Below are positions 51,390 through 59,439 of a stretch of DNA of 64,000 nucleotides, piece after piece (positions within the stretch are counted from its first letter, which is position 1; each line of letters begins with the position of its first letter). The notes beneath the pieces are model-generated. The model did not search any database. It was not told where the DNA came from and worked only from the letters and a program-made list of their open reading frames with translations. Both the position numbers and the translations under genes were made by a program. The stretch is from JAGWBG01 sp034421095 (GTDB lineage: Bacteria; Chloroflexota; Dehalococcoidia; Lucifugimonadales; JAGWBF01), in the NCBI GenBank assembly GCA_034421095.1, contig DAOUKR010000024.1, positions 25,597-89,596 of the forward strand. The letters run 5' to 3'.

Positions 51390-52385
51390 ATGGATGCAAA
51401 AGGGGTCATGGTTATAGCTGAAATCGTAGACGGTCAGCTTAGCCTTACCAGCAAGGAGGTCCTGGCCGTCGGACGCCAGATGGCTAACGTTCTGGGCGAA
51501 GAGATGTCCATTGGGCTGCTGGGGACAGAGCTAGAAGGCCCGGCCAGGGAGTCCATCACCTTGGGGGCAGATAAAGCCTATACCGTGAGCGAGCCCCTCC
51601 TGGCTGAGTTTCAGGTAGACCTCTATCTGGCAGCATTGGACAGACTGTGCCGTCACGTTTCCCCCAACATTCTGCTACTGGGGCGGACCGTTAGCGGCAG
51701 GGACGTGGCCCCCAGGTTGGCCTTCCGCCTTGGCGTAGGTCTTGCCCAGGACTGCATGGACGTGAGTATTGACCCCGAGACCAAACGCCTCCTGGCCAAC
51801 CGACCAGTCTACGGCGGCAATGCAATGGCCTCCGTGACCTGCGTTGACACTCCCCAGATGGCAGCCATAAGACCCAAGGTATACGAGCCTCTTGAAGCCG
51901 ACCCGTCTCGCCAGGGAGAAGTGATACCCTTCACCGTAGAGCTTGACCCTTCCATCGCCAAATCAAAGGTGGTAAACGTGGTAAAGGAAGCATCTGAAGG
52001 CATCAAGCTGGAGGATGCGGCAGTCGTCGTGGCTGGCGGCAGGGGTCTCGGCGGCCCTGAGCCTTTCAAAGACTTGGAGGAACTGGCCAACGTGATAGGA
52101 GCGGGAGTGGGAGCATCCCGTGCCGCTGTGGACTCAGGATGGGTGCCGGCCAACTGGCAGATAGGCCTTACGGGAAAGACCATCACGCCAAACCTCTACA
52201 TTACCGTTGGCATATCGGGTGCAAGCCAGCACATGGCCGGCTGCTCCGGGGCCAAGGTGATAGTCGCAATAAACAAGGACGCCGATGCCAACATATTCAA
52301 GGAGGCCCGCTATGGAGTGGTGGGTGACTGGCAGAAGGTGTTGCCGGCCCTCACCGAAGCGCTGCGCGACCTCGTGAAAAGCTAG
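51390..52385 (+). CDS. etfA: Electron transfer flavoprotein alpha subunit
   Basis: A 331-aa EtfA partner of EtfB. The C-terminal FAD-binding domain has VVVAGGRGLGGPEPF, VGASRAAVDSGWVPANWQIG, the signature LTGKTITPNLYITVGISGASQH and INKDADANIFKEARYGVVGD. ATG at 51390 is chosen: GGGAGG lies 6 nt upstream; ATG at 51366 would add 8 residues. No ETF-quinone oxidoreductase or FeS partner is adjacent. Confidence 0.95.
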   Translation: MDAKGVMVIAEIVDGQLSLTSKEVLAVGRQMANVLGEEMSIGLLGTELEGPARESITLGADKAYTVSEPLLAEFQVDLYLAALDRLCRHVSPNILLLGRTVSGRDVAPRLAFRLGVGLAQDCMDVSIDPETKRLLANRPVYGGNAMASVTCVDTPQMAAIRPKVYEPLEADPSRQGEVIPFTVELDPSIAKSKVVNVVKEASEGIKLEDAAVVVAGGRGLGGPEPFKDLEELANVIGAGVGASRAAVDSGWVPANWQIGLTGKTITPNLYITVGISGASQHMAGCSGAKVIVAINKDADANIFKEARYGVVGDWQKVLPALTEALRDLVKS

Positions 52386-52529
52386 AGGCACGGGGCAGTC
52401 ATTAGCCTCATATTGGGCATTTGCCGGAAGCCCTCTTCCCCCGGACCGACCCGCCGTGGCGGACAGATGGAACGCTGAAGTGACCCGCCTGAGGCGGGGC
52501 CCTGAAGGAATAGAAAGGACGGGTCCGCT

Positions 52530-53429
52530 ATGAAAGTTGGATTTATAGGGGCCGGAAACATGGGCAACCCCATGGCAACCAACCTGATAAAGGCGGGCCA
52601 CCAGCTTGTCATCCACGACCTCCGAAGGGAGGCGGCTACCAATCTTCTGGAGATGGGGGCAACTTGGGCGAATACCCCCGCCGAGACCGCGTCCTCCGAC
52701 AGCGAGATAATCTTTACCTCTCTTCCATTTCCTAGAGATATTGAAGCGGTGGTGTTAGGCGAGGACGGCATCTTGGAGGGTGCAACGACAGGGTCCATAT
52801 ACGTGGACCTCTCCACCAGTTCGCCCACCTCTATACGTCACATTCACCAGGTATGCCAAGAAAAGGGCGTCATGGTGCTGGACGCTCCGGTGAGCGGCGG
52901 AGTGCACAGGGCGGCGGACGGATCCCTTACCATCATGGTAGGTGGAGACGAGGCCGTTTTCAACCGAATCAAGCCCACACTACATGGAATCGGGAGTCAC
53001 GTAGTCTACTGCGGCCCCGTTGGGAACGGGATGGTCTGCAAAATCTGCAACAACCTCGTCAGTATGGGTGTTGGGTCACTGCTGGCGGAAGCTCTCACAT
53101 TGGGCGTGAGGGCTGGAGCAGATCTGGCGGTCCTGGCCGACGTGATAGCCACCAGTTCCGGAAGCTGCGCGAGGCTCACCGAAAAGTTCTCTCAATTCCT
53201 GTTCAAGGGCAACTTCGAGCCGGGCTTTGCCACCTCCCTGGCGGCCAAGGATATACGTCTGGCAACGGACCTGGGGAGAGAACTCGGTCTGCCCATGGAG
53301 GTCTCCAATATCGTTGACCAGCAGCATGTAGAGGCGCTATTCAGGGGATGGGGCCTGGAGGACTCGGACGCCGTGGTCAAACTTCAGGAAGAGAAGGCCG
53401 GAGTGCAGCTACGCATCCCCGGCATATAA
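52530..53429 (+). CDS. 3-hydroxyisobutyrate dehydrogenase family NAD(P)-dependent oxidoreductase
   Basis: A 299-aa beta-hydroxyacid dehydrogenase. N-terminal Rossmann GFIGAGNMGNPMATNLI, substrate motif DAPVSGGVHRAADGSL (S/T-GG), and catalytic Lys171 in GNGMVCKICNN (family G-x3-K-x2-N). C-terminal helical domain of NAD_binding_11 type with LAAKDIRLATDLGRELGLP. Substrate (3-hydroxyisobutyrate, tartronate semialdehyde or related) cannot be fixed. Before it a CCCGCC-TGA-GGCGGG hairpin (about 52484-52498) lies in the leader. It converges with the LLM gene at 53437. Confidence 0.9.
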   Translation: MKVGFIGAGNMGNPMATNLIKAGHQLVIHDLRREAATNLLEMGATWANTPAETASSDSEIIFTSLPFPRDIEAVVLGEDGILEGATTGSIYVDLSTSSPTSIRHIHQVCQEKGVMVLDAPVSGGVHRAADGSLTIMVGGDEAVFNRIKPTLHGIGSHVVYCGPVGNGMVCKICNNLVSMGVGSLLAEALTLGVRAGADLAVLADVIATSSGSCARLTEKFSQFLFKGNFEPGFATSLAAKDIRLATDLGRELGLPMEVSNIVDQQHVEALFRGWGLEDSDAVVKLQEEKAGVQLRIPGI

Positions 53430-53436
53430 CCGAATA

Positions 53437-54468
53437 CTACCGAGCGTCTCCAAAGGTCTCGATAACGCGGCGTGCGGCCCTCAACCTCTCGGAGCGGGAT
53501 AGTCCCTCGGCTGATGGCGAGAGCCAGAACCAACTCAACATCGGGGTGTACTCCGACGCACGCTGACGGCACTCGTCAGGTGTCCCGATAATAGTGAACT
53601 CATCCACCATTCGGTCGCTGACTGCGTTGATAGCACCATCTCTGTCTCCGCGAGCCATGGCTGCGGCGCCGGCAACCACCTCCTCACCAAACCCAAGGGA
53701 GGTCAATATCTGCTGGTGGTAGTCAACCGCGAAGTAGCTCCGTGCTACGTGGCGGCGGAAGGCGGCACGCGCTTGCTCGGCCTCCTCTCGGCTGTCGGCG
53801 ACGGAGACCTGCCTCCCGGCCACCAACTCAAGCTCGTCCATTGAACGCCCTGCCCTCCTGACGCCCTCGTCGAGAGCCGGAAAGGCCGTTTCCTTGAACC
53901 AGGGGATGGTGAAGTTCCAGTTGAACAGAATACCGTCGGCCCACATGCCGGTCTCGCGAATCATCCTGCGCCGGCTGGCTCCTATATAAACAGCGATACC
54001 AGGACGCGGGGGCGGCTCATGCACCCGGTAGCCTGAGACGGTGTAGAAACGCCCTGCATAGTCCACCGGAGTGTCAGGAGTGGCTTCCCACAGTATGCGC
54101 ACTAGCTCAACGTATTCCCGCATTCGGGAAAGCATCGCCTCACCGGAGATTCCATGGTGTTCCTCGTTCCAACGGGCGGGCATACTGCCCAGACCCAGAA
54201 TGAACCGTCCATCGCTGAGATAATCCAGACTGCGGCAGGCACGCGCGAGGGTAACCGGGGTCCTCGTCCAAGTAGCAACGTTGGTAACCAGCTTGATTCG
54301 GCGGGTGACAATGCTCATGGCGGAAAGAACTGCCAGAGAATCATAGCTGCTGTCACCTACGGTTATTGCGTGAATTCCGGCCTCATCGGCCTCCCGGGCC
54401 AGGGTTAGCATGTCCTGCGGATGCATCCGAGCCAGCCCTATGCCTATCTTCGGACGGTCACTATTCAT
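53437..54468 (-). CDS. LLM-class flavin/F420-dependent oxidoreductase
   Basis: A 343-aa bacterial-luciferase-like enzyme: IGIGLARMHPQDMLTLAREADEAGIHAITVGDS, TRRIKLVTNVATWTRTPVTLA, SDGRFILGLGSMPARWNEEHHG and GIAVYIGASRRRMIRETGMWADGI. The overall pattern resembles F420-dependent methylene-tetrahydromethanopterin-reductase-like enzymes. It is unrelated in detail to the 9183-10031 paralogue. F420 dependence is inferred, and the substrate is unknown. It converges with the dehydrogenase 7 bp away. Confidence 0.85.
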   Translation of the reverse strand: MNSDRPKIGIGLARMHPQDMLTLAREADEAGIHAITVGDSSYDSLAVLSAMSIVTRRIKLVTNVATWTRTPVTLARACRSLDYLSDGRFILGLGSMPARWNEEHHGISGEAMLSRMREYVELVRILWEATPDTPVDYAGRFYTVSGYRVHEPPPRPGIAVYIGASRRRMIRETGMWADGILFNWNFTIPWFKETAFPALDEGVRRAGRSMDELELVAGRQVSVADSREEAEQARAAFRRHVARSYFAVDYHQQILTSLGFGEEVVAGAAAMARGDRDGAINAVSDRMVDEFTIIGTPDECRQRASEYTPMLSWFWLSPSAEGLSRSERLRAARRVIETFGDAR

Positions 54469-54581
54469 CGAAAGACCTCCTTACCGACGGATTCCCGATT
54501 GCGGGCACGCCCATACTATTACCGGACATCGGGGAAATCAAGCGTTCCTCGCTCTTTCACCATCCCAGTCCCCCTCTTCGC

Positions 54582-54645
54582 TCATTCTGGCTTTCGTCAG
54601 AATCCAGGGGGTGACGGACAAAGACGAATGGATTCCGGCTCAAGG
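54582..54645. repeat. Dispersed palindromic repeat units near tRNA-Lys
   Basis: CATTCTGGCTTTCGTCAGAATCCAGG (54583-54608) followed by GGATTCCGGCTCAAGG (54630-54645), both variants of the family described at 2537. The surrounding 54469-54774 spacer has no gene. GAGGCTTTGGAAATGCC at about 54733 may be a remnant end of the 6149-type element. Confidence 0.5.
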
Positions 54646-54774
54646 TTCGCCACGGCGAATCTACCGGAGGTACGACCGGAACGACGTGTTCGGATGTGTT
54701 TGCCTTCTATTTTCAGAGTAATGACGGAGGATGGAGGCTTTGGAAATGCCTAGCGTCCCGGAGGCCCTCTCCGC

Positions 54775-54803
54775 TTGAGAAGCTCCGATAGCTCGGCTAT
54801 AAT
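54775..54803 (+). promoter_or_regulatory. tRNA-Lys promoter
   Basis: TTGAGA (54775-54780), 17-bp spacer and perfect TATAAT (54798-54803), about 50 bp before the tRNA 5' end. Confidence 0.75.
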
Positions 54804-54853
54804 AGGAGCGTTGACCCCTATCAGGTAGGCTAGATCCCACTGTTGGATATTGT

Positions 54854-54930
54854 GGGCCGTTAGCTCAGTTGGTCAGAGCACCGGACTTTTAATCCGGGTG
54901 TCCAGGGTTCGAATCCCTGACGGCCTACCA
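54854..54930 (+). tRNA. tRNA-Lys (anticodon TTT), CCA encoded
   Basis: Full cloverleaf: acceptor GGGCCGT/ACGGCCT (one G-U), D-arm TAGCTCAGTTGGTCAGAGCA, anticodon stem CCGGA/TCCGG around CTTTTAA (anticodon TTT), T-arm CAGGG-TTCGAAT-CCCTG, then A and an encoded CCA. The only tRNA in the window. It is followed by decayed genes, a frequent situation at tRNA integration sites. Confidence 0.96.
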
Positions 54931-55052
54931 AACTTGACGATAGACAGAACCGTCTTCGAAATGTCGCTAAGCCTGGAAGGCTCACCAAAGTCTGTCACAA
55001 TATGACCATACAGCAGTGACATCCCCGGAGGTCCATACACTCGTTCGGGCAA

Positions 55053-55310
55053 TCAGGTTAATCGGACTACGCCTTCGGGCTTATCGTTGGCGGCAGAGTT
55101 GCCCAGTGTGGAGGCCTCGCAGGCCTCCATGTTCTGGGCGGGGTAGGGAGTGAGCGCCTCCCCCAGCGCTCCCGCTTCGTCGATGCTGGTATCCAGCCAG
55201 AACTCCTCCATGTCCCTGTGCAGGATGACTGGCATACGGTCGCGGACCGGCGTGAGCAGGCCATTCGCCGCCGTCGTGACGATGGCACATGAAGGAACCC
55301 GGTTGCCTCA
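55053..55310 (-). pseudogene. C-terminal remnant of an SRAP (YedK/HMCES-type) peptidase-like gene
   Basis: Reading frame ...GNRVPSCAIVTTAANGLL, TPVRDRMPVILHRDMEEFWLD, then ALGEALTPYPAQNMEAC to a TGA at 55053. SCxIxTTxAN-x2-L-x2-x-HDRMPVIL and the DP/PYP tail are hallmarks of SRAP proteins, which cap abasic sites in ssDNA. The family is about 220 aa with catalytic Cys2 at the N terminus. Here only some 85 C-terminal residues remain, and the N terminus is replaced by SIR2-like sequence in the same frame. Nonfunctional. Confidence 0.75.
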
Positions 55311-55925
55311 GGGTCCCACCAAGCTGTCGCCCCCGTCTAGATCGTCTGAATAGGGAATATCGACCATAGCTAGGGCGTCTTCAACAATCGTGTCGTAATT
55401 CAGAATCAGGTAATTCACCGGTTGTAAAGGCCCCTCTCTTCTCACGCGAATCGGTTGCTGGATCGAAGTCACAAATTTCTAATATGTATCCACATTCACC
55501 TTCGCCTTGATAGCCCTTGCGATTGCCTGTTTAATCTGATCGCTCGTGTTCCTCAACGGATCGGAGGTATATGATGCACTTCCTATCAATACCGAGTCTT
55601 CTTGGACTTCCCGTTCAGCTCTACGCTCGGTGATAGCCAGTAGGTCAACTATCTCGCTGAGGTAGTCTTCAGTGTTTGCGCCAACGCTACTTGCGAATTG
55701 TTCCTTTACCACCGTTAGTATCTCCTTGCCCCAGACTTCGATTTCCGCGCCAGCCAAGACCTTATCGGTTAGCTCATTCGTAAGGGGCAGGCCTGCACAC
55801 TTGCTGCATCCTGCCCCCATCAAGAAAGTTAACTCTTCTGAGTTACTAACGAGTCCCTGAAATTGCGATACAGTTGCCGCAGATCGTTCCTCACCTAACA
55901 GGGATAGTTCATTAAGATCTGTCAT
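55311..55925 (-). pseudogene. SIR2-like (defence-type) gene, disrupted
   Basis: Starting at ATG 55925 the frame shows the NAD-binding signature FLMGAGCSKCAGLPLTNEL (G-A-G-x-S), helices, then a TAG at 55479-55481. It resumes in the same frame with KFVTSIQQPIRVRREGPL and VNYLILNYDTIVEDALAMVD, containing the SIR2 N-Y-D-T motif. It ends in GPTGA at about 55307. A G-run at 55330-55334 probably lost one base: the other frame gives GATAWWDPE. Nonsense codon, frameshift and missing 3' half make it a pseudogene. SIR2-like proteins of this sort are common in phage-defence systems. Confidence 0.75.
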
Positions 55926-56213
55926 ACGGCTTCCCTCATGTCTCCGCAACTCCTCAGCTAGCCAATCGGATTTCCAGATTTAGGGCGGGCACAACTCTTA
56001 GACTCGGTACCACCACCTGCGGAGATTGCGGGCTTACTCGACGGCGAATCCACTGACCACCATGAGGTCATGGGGCCAGTCCCTATACAAGCCAACCCCC
56101 TCAAGGTGGTCTGGGTGAGGTTGTCCCATTCACACGATATGCTGTTGACTCCAAACCTGCACCCTCCTCAACCTTGACAAGGTCAAGGTCACGGAGCGTA
56201 GAAGGATCGTGCA

Positions 56214-56222
56214 TGGTATAAT
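56214..56222 (+). promoter_or_regulatory. Extended -10 promoter, apparently leaderless addB transcript
   Basis: TG-G-TATAAT (TGn extension plus perfect -10 at 56217-56222) ends six bases before the addB ATG at 56229, with no convincing -35 and no Shine-Dalgarno. Transcription would start at or very near the initiation codon. The remaining 55926-56213 spacer has no gene. Confidence 0.6.
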
Positions 56223-56228
56223 TCCCGG

Positions 56229-59200
56229 ATGAACGGGGACAGCGCCGAGAGCAGTAAATGCAGTTATATTGGTCGCCTTGTGGAGGTGCGCCATTCGCCG
56301 GACACCCGTGAGGTGCTCTGGGACCTGGTCCGGTCAGCCAAGATCGGGGACTCCATGGCGCCGGTAACGGTGGTAGCGCCGTCCCGCTACGCCAGCCTCA
56401 GCCTGCGCCATGACCTGGGCCGCCAGGGATTCGCCAACGTCAAGTTCATTGAGTTCCCAATGTTGGCCGAGCTTCTTGGGGCTGCCTTTCTAGCTGGGCG
56501 GCGCCCGCTTACCGGCGTATTGCAAAGCATCTTTCTTCGGCAGATCCTGGAGAAAGCAGGCGGCTCCCTGTACCCGGTCCGGGAGCACCGCAGCACCCAG
56601 GACAGCCTTCGAGCTTCCTTCAGCGAACTTCGTCGTTTGGACGAAGAGGGCCGGGGTATTCTGGAAACTGGGAGCGGCATATCCGGAGAGGTGGCGCGGC
56701 TCTACAGGGAATACCGGACGGCCACCAGTGATGACTGGTACGACATAGACGACCTGGCATTGGCCGCCGCCAACGCAGTGGGCCAGGATGCCGCTCCTGC
56801 CCTTGGTGACTTGGGGCAGATAGTCTTCTACCTTCCCCGCAGGATTAGTCCGGCCCAAACTGCCCTGATGGTATCCCTGGCGGAACGTGGCCGATGCACC
56901 GTGTTCTTGGGCATCACCGCAGACGAGGCCGCGGACGGACCGGTGCGGGAAATGGCCGCGACCTTGGCTCCCGTCATGGGAGGCTCAGCGGATTATGGAG
57001 ACGGCGGAGACCGACTTTCCGTCCTTCCCGAGGACGCCCACCTCCACGTCGCCCCCAACACCCACGAGGAACTGCGGTGGGTAATCCGCCGGATCACGGA
57101 GGAAGCTACACTGAACGGGACCCCGTTCCACAGGATGGCAATCCTCTACCGGATGGAGAATCCCTACGGAACCCTGGTCCAGGACGAACTTCGGTTGGCC
57201 GGCCTGCCTATGGCTGGCCCGGGACGGGACTCCCTTGCGGATACCGGCGTGGGACGCACTCTGGCGGGCCTGCTGCAGCTATCACAGGGCAGGTTCACCC
57301 GGTCAGAGGTTATGGCGTGGCTCACCGACTGCCCGGTACGGCCCCCGGGTGCAAGTCCCACCGGCTTCAACCCCAGCCGCTGGGACTCCCTCACCAGGCG
57401 CGCCGGAATCGTCGGCGGACTGGACCAATGGCGGGAACGCCTGGGAGGGTATGCCCGGAAGCTGGTCGAAGACGCCGACCGGCGAGAGGCGGATGGGGAG
57501 ATCACTGAGGCCCGGGCTTACCGGATGAGGGAGGAGGCCGACACGGCCTACGCCATCCTGGCCTCTGTCGAAAAGCTGGCAGGGGACGTGACGCCGCCGG
57601 CAGCCGGGAGTTCCTGGACCGACTACTGTGTCTGGGCTGCCCGTCTGCTTGACGACTATCTCTCTCCAGACATTCCCGATTCTGAGATAGGCTTCCGCGA
57701 GAGAATAGACCGGGCGCTGGATGAGATTCGAGGAGCCGACCGGGTTCGTTCCTCCACCACGCCCGAGGAGTTTCGAGGGACTGTCGCGGACTCAATGCGG
57801 GCCATGGTCGGGCACGTGGGAGCGACTGGGCAGGGAATCTTCGTGTCTCCCTTCGCAGTTGCGGCGGGAATGAGCTTTGACGTGGTGTGGCTGGTGGGCA
57901 TGATCGAGGGCAGTACGCCGCCGTCGCCACCACCTGACCCACTGCTTCCAGAGACCGTCTGGCGTGAAGCCGGCGGTCCACCCCGCGTGGAGGAGCGGAT
58001 AGCCCAGGAACGCTATGACTATCTGTCGGCAGTGGCCTCGGCTCCCCGCTGCTTTCTGTCCTACCCGGTCGCCGATGCGGCGTCCCAGCGGCAAGCCTAT
58101 CCCTCCCGGTGGATGCTGGAGCAGGCGTCGGCCATGGAGGGGCATCCCGTGCATACCAGCGGGTTCGCCAGACTGGGCGACCGCGACTGGCTCTCGGTGG
58201 ACATATCCGCCGAACGTGCCCTGGCCGAGGTTTCTGATTTGTCCATGGCCGACGGCCACGATTATTATCTGAACAGGCTAGTTCGATGGCGCAACGCCGG
58301 AGAGCAAACGGGTGCTCACCCCCTGGCAAGGACTGGGACTCTGGCCCGGGCCAACCGGCTGGGCCGGAGTCGGTACGGCACCCGCCTTACCGAGTTCGAC
58401 GGCAATCTTACGTCCGAGGCGGGGAAAGATCGGCTCGCCAAGGCGCTGGAAGGCGCGACGGTGTCTCCCACTAGCCTGGAGAACTGGGCAAGCTGTCCCT
58501 TCCGCTACTTTCTGGGCAACGTGCTGCGTCTCAGCGCATTGGAAGTTCCCGAGGAAACCGCGGTGATCAGTGCTTTGGAACGAGGGAGCCTGGTCCACGA
58601 CATCCTGGAGCGGTTCATGACGGAGCATGAAGCTTCAGAGGCCTCCCCCAGCCCCGGTGCGCCGTGGGGAGAGGAAGGCCACCTGCGGATGATGGAGCTG
58701 GCCGAGCAGTCCTTTGCCGATGCCGAAGCGCGTGGGGTGACCGGCAAGCCACTGCTCTGGGACTTGGCCAAGCAGGACATACGGGAAGACCTGACCACCT
58801 TTCTAGAGGAAGATGCCAGGCTGAGGATGGCTAACGGGACTCAAAATGTGATGCCCGAGGCCAGGTTCGGCATGGGAGGCGCAACGCCGGAGGTGACGGA
58901 CAAGGTCACTGGATTGAGTTTCCGGGGAATCATAGACCGGCTGGACGTGAGCGCCAGTGGCGATTTGGTCGTGGTTATTGACTACAAGACCGGTAGCAAC
59001 TACTCCTACCGGGACCTGGAAAAGGACCCGATTGACAAGGGGAAGCGGTTGCAGCTGGGAGTCTACTCCCTGGCTGCCCGACAGATGGTTCCCGGAGCCA
59101 CCCTGGTCCGGGCCGCCTACTGGTTCACCACCAAGCGGGGGGAGTTCCGGTTTTTCCCGCAGGATTACTTCAACATGGACGATGATGAGACGGCCGAGCG

Positions 59201-59438
59201 GTTCCGGTATGGCGCGACTGCTATCGTTGAAGGCATCCGGGCAGGAGTTTTCCCCGCCAACCCTGGTCGCCCAGGACGAGGGGGTCAACCGGAAAACTGC
59301 CGGTTCTGCGACTTCGACTCCCTGTGCCCTTCACGACGGATTGACATGTGGGAGCGCAAGCAGGGGAACCCGCTGCTAGACTCGTACCTGCGGCTGGCCT
59401 CAGAAGGACCTGCCGATGCCGGCGAAGGAGGGGAATAG
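56229..59438 (+). CDS. addB: AddB-type ATP-dependent helicase/nuclease subunit B
   Basis: A 1069-aa partner of AddA in DNA double-strand-break end resection. The N-terminal UvrD-like region is degenerate (VVAPSRYASLSLRHDL, no clear Walker A), as in AddB/RexB. The C-terminal PD-(D/E)xK nuclease domain has PTSLENWASCPFRYFLGNVL, GSLVHDILERF, RGIIDRLDVSASGD and VVVIDYKTGS (catalytic D and K). An Fe-S cluster is formed by the Cys in ASCPF and the C-terminal C-x2-C-x5-C (ENCRFCDFDSLCPSRR). It runs directly into addA (1 nt between stop and start). Confidence 0.92.
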   Translation: MNGDSAESSKCSYIGRLVEVRHSPDTREVLWDLVRSAKIGDSMAPVTVVAPSRYASLSLRHDLGRQGFANVKFIEFPMLAELLGAAFLAGRRPLTGVLQSIFLRQILEKAGGSLYPVREHRSTQDSLRASFSELRRLDEEGRGILETGSGISGEVARLYREYRTATSDDWYDIDDLALAAANAVGQDAAPALGDLGQIVFYLPRRISPAQTALMVSLAERGRCTVFLGITADEAADGPVREMAATLAPVMGGSADYGDGGDRLSVLPEDAHLHVAPNTHEELRWVIRRITEEATLNGTPFHRMAILYRMENPYGTLVQDELRLAGLPMAGPGRDSLADTGVGRTLAGLLQLSQGRFTRSEVMAWLTDCPVRPPGASPTGFNPSRWDSLTRRAGIVGGLDQWRERLGGYARKLVEDADRREADGEITEARAYRMREEADTAYAILASVEKLAGDVTPPAAGSSWTDYCVWAARLLDDYLSPDIPDSEIGFRERIDRALDEIRGADRVRSSTTPEEFRGTVADSMRAMVGHVGATGQGIFVSPFAVAAGMSFDVVWLVGMIEGSTPPSPPPDPLLPETVWREAGGPPRVEERIAQERYDYLSAVASAPRCFLSYPVADAASQRQAYPSRWMLEQASAMEGHPVHTSGFARLGDRDWLSVDISAERALAEVSDLSMADGHDYYLNRLVRWRNAGEQTGAHPLARTGTLARANRLGRSRYGTRLTEFDGNLTSEAGKDRLAKALEGATVSPTSLENWASCPFRYFLGNVLRLSALEVPEETAVISALERGSLVHDILERFMTEHEASEASPSPGAPWGEEGHLRMMELAEQSFADAEARGVTGKPLLWDLAKQDIREDLTTFLEEDARLRMANGTQNVMPEARFGMGGATPEVTDKVTGLSFRGIIDRLDVSASGDLVVVIDYKTGSNYSYRDLEKDPIDKGKRLQLGVYSLAARQMVPGATLVRAAYWFTTKRGEFRFFPQDYFNMDDDETAERFRYGATAIVEGIRAGVFPANPGRPGRGGQPENCRFCDFDSLCPSRRIDMWERKQGNPLLDSYLRLASEGPADAGEGGE

Positions 59439-59439
59439 C

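Noticed and set aside
55067..55290. Minus-strand Arg/Ser-rich frame in the SRAP remnant
   Set aside because: It is a shifted frame of the SRAP C-terminus; the homologous sequence is in the frame ending at 55053.
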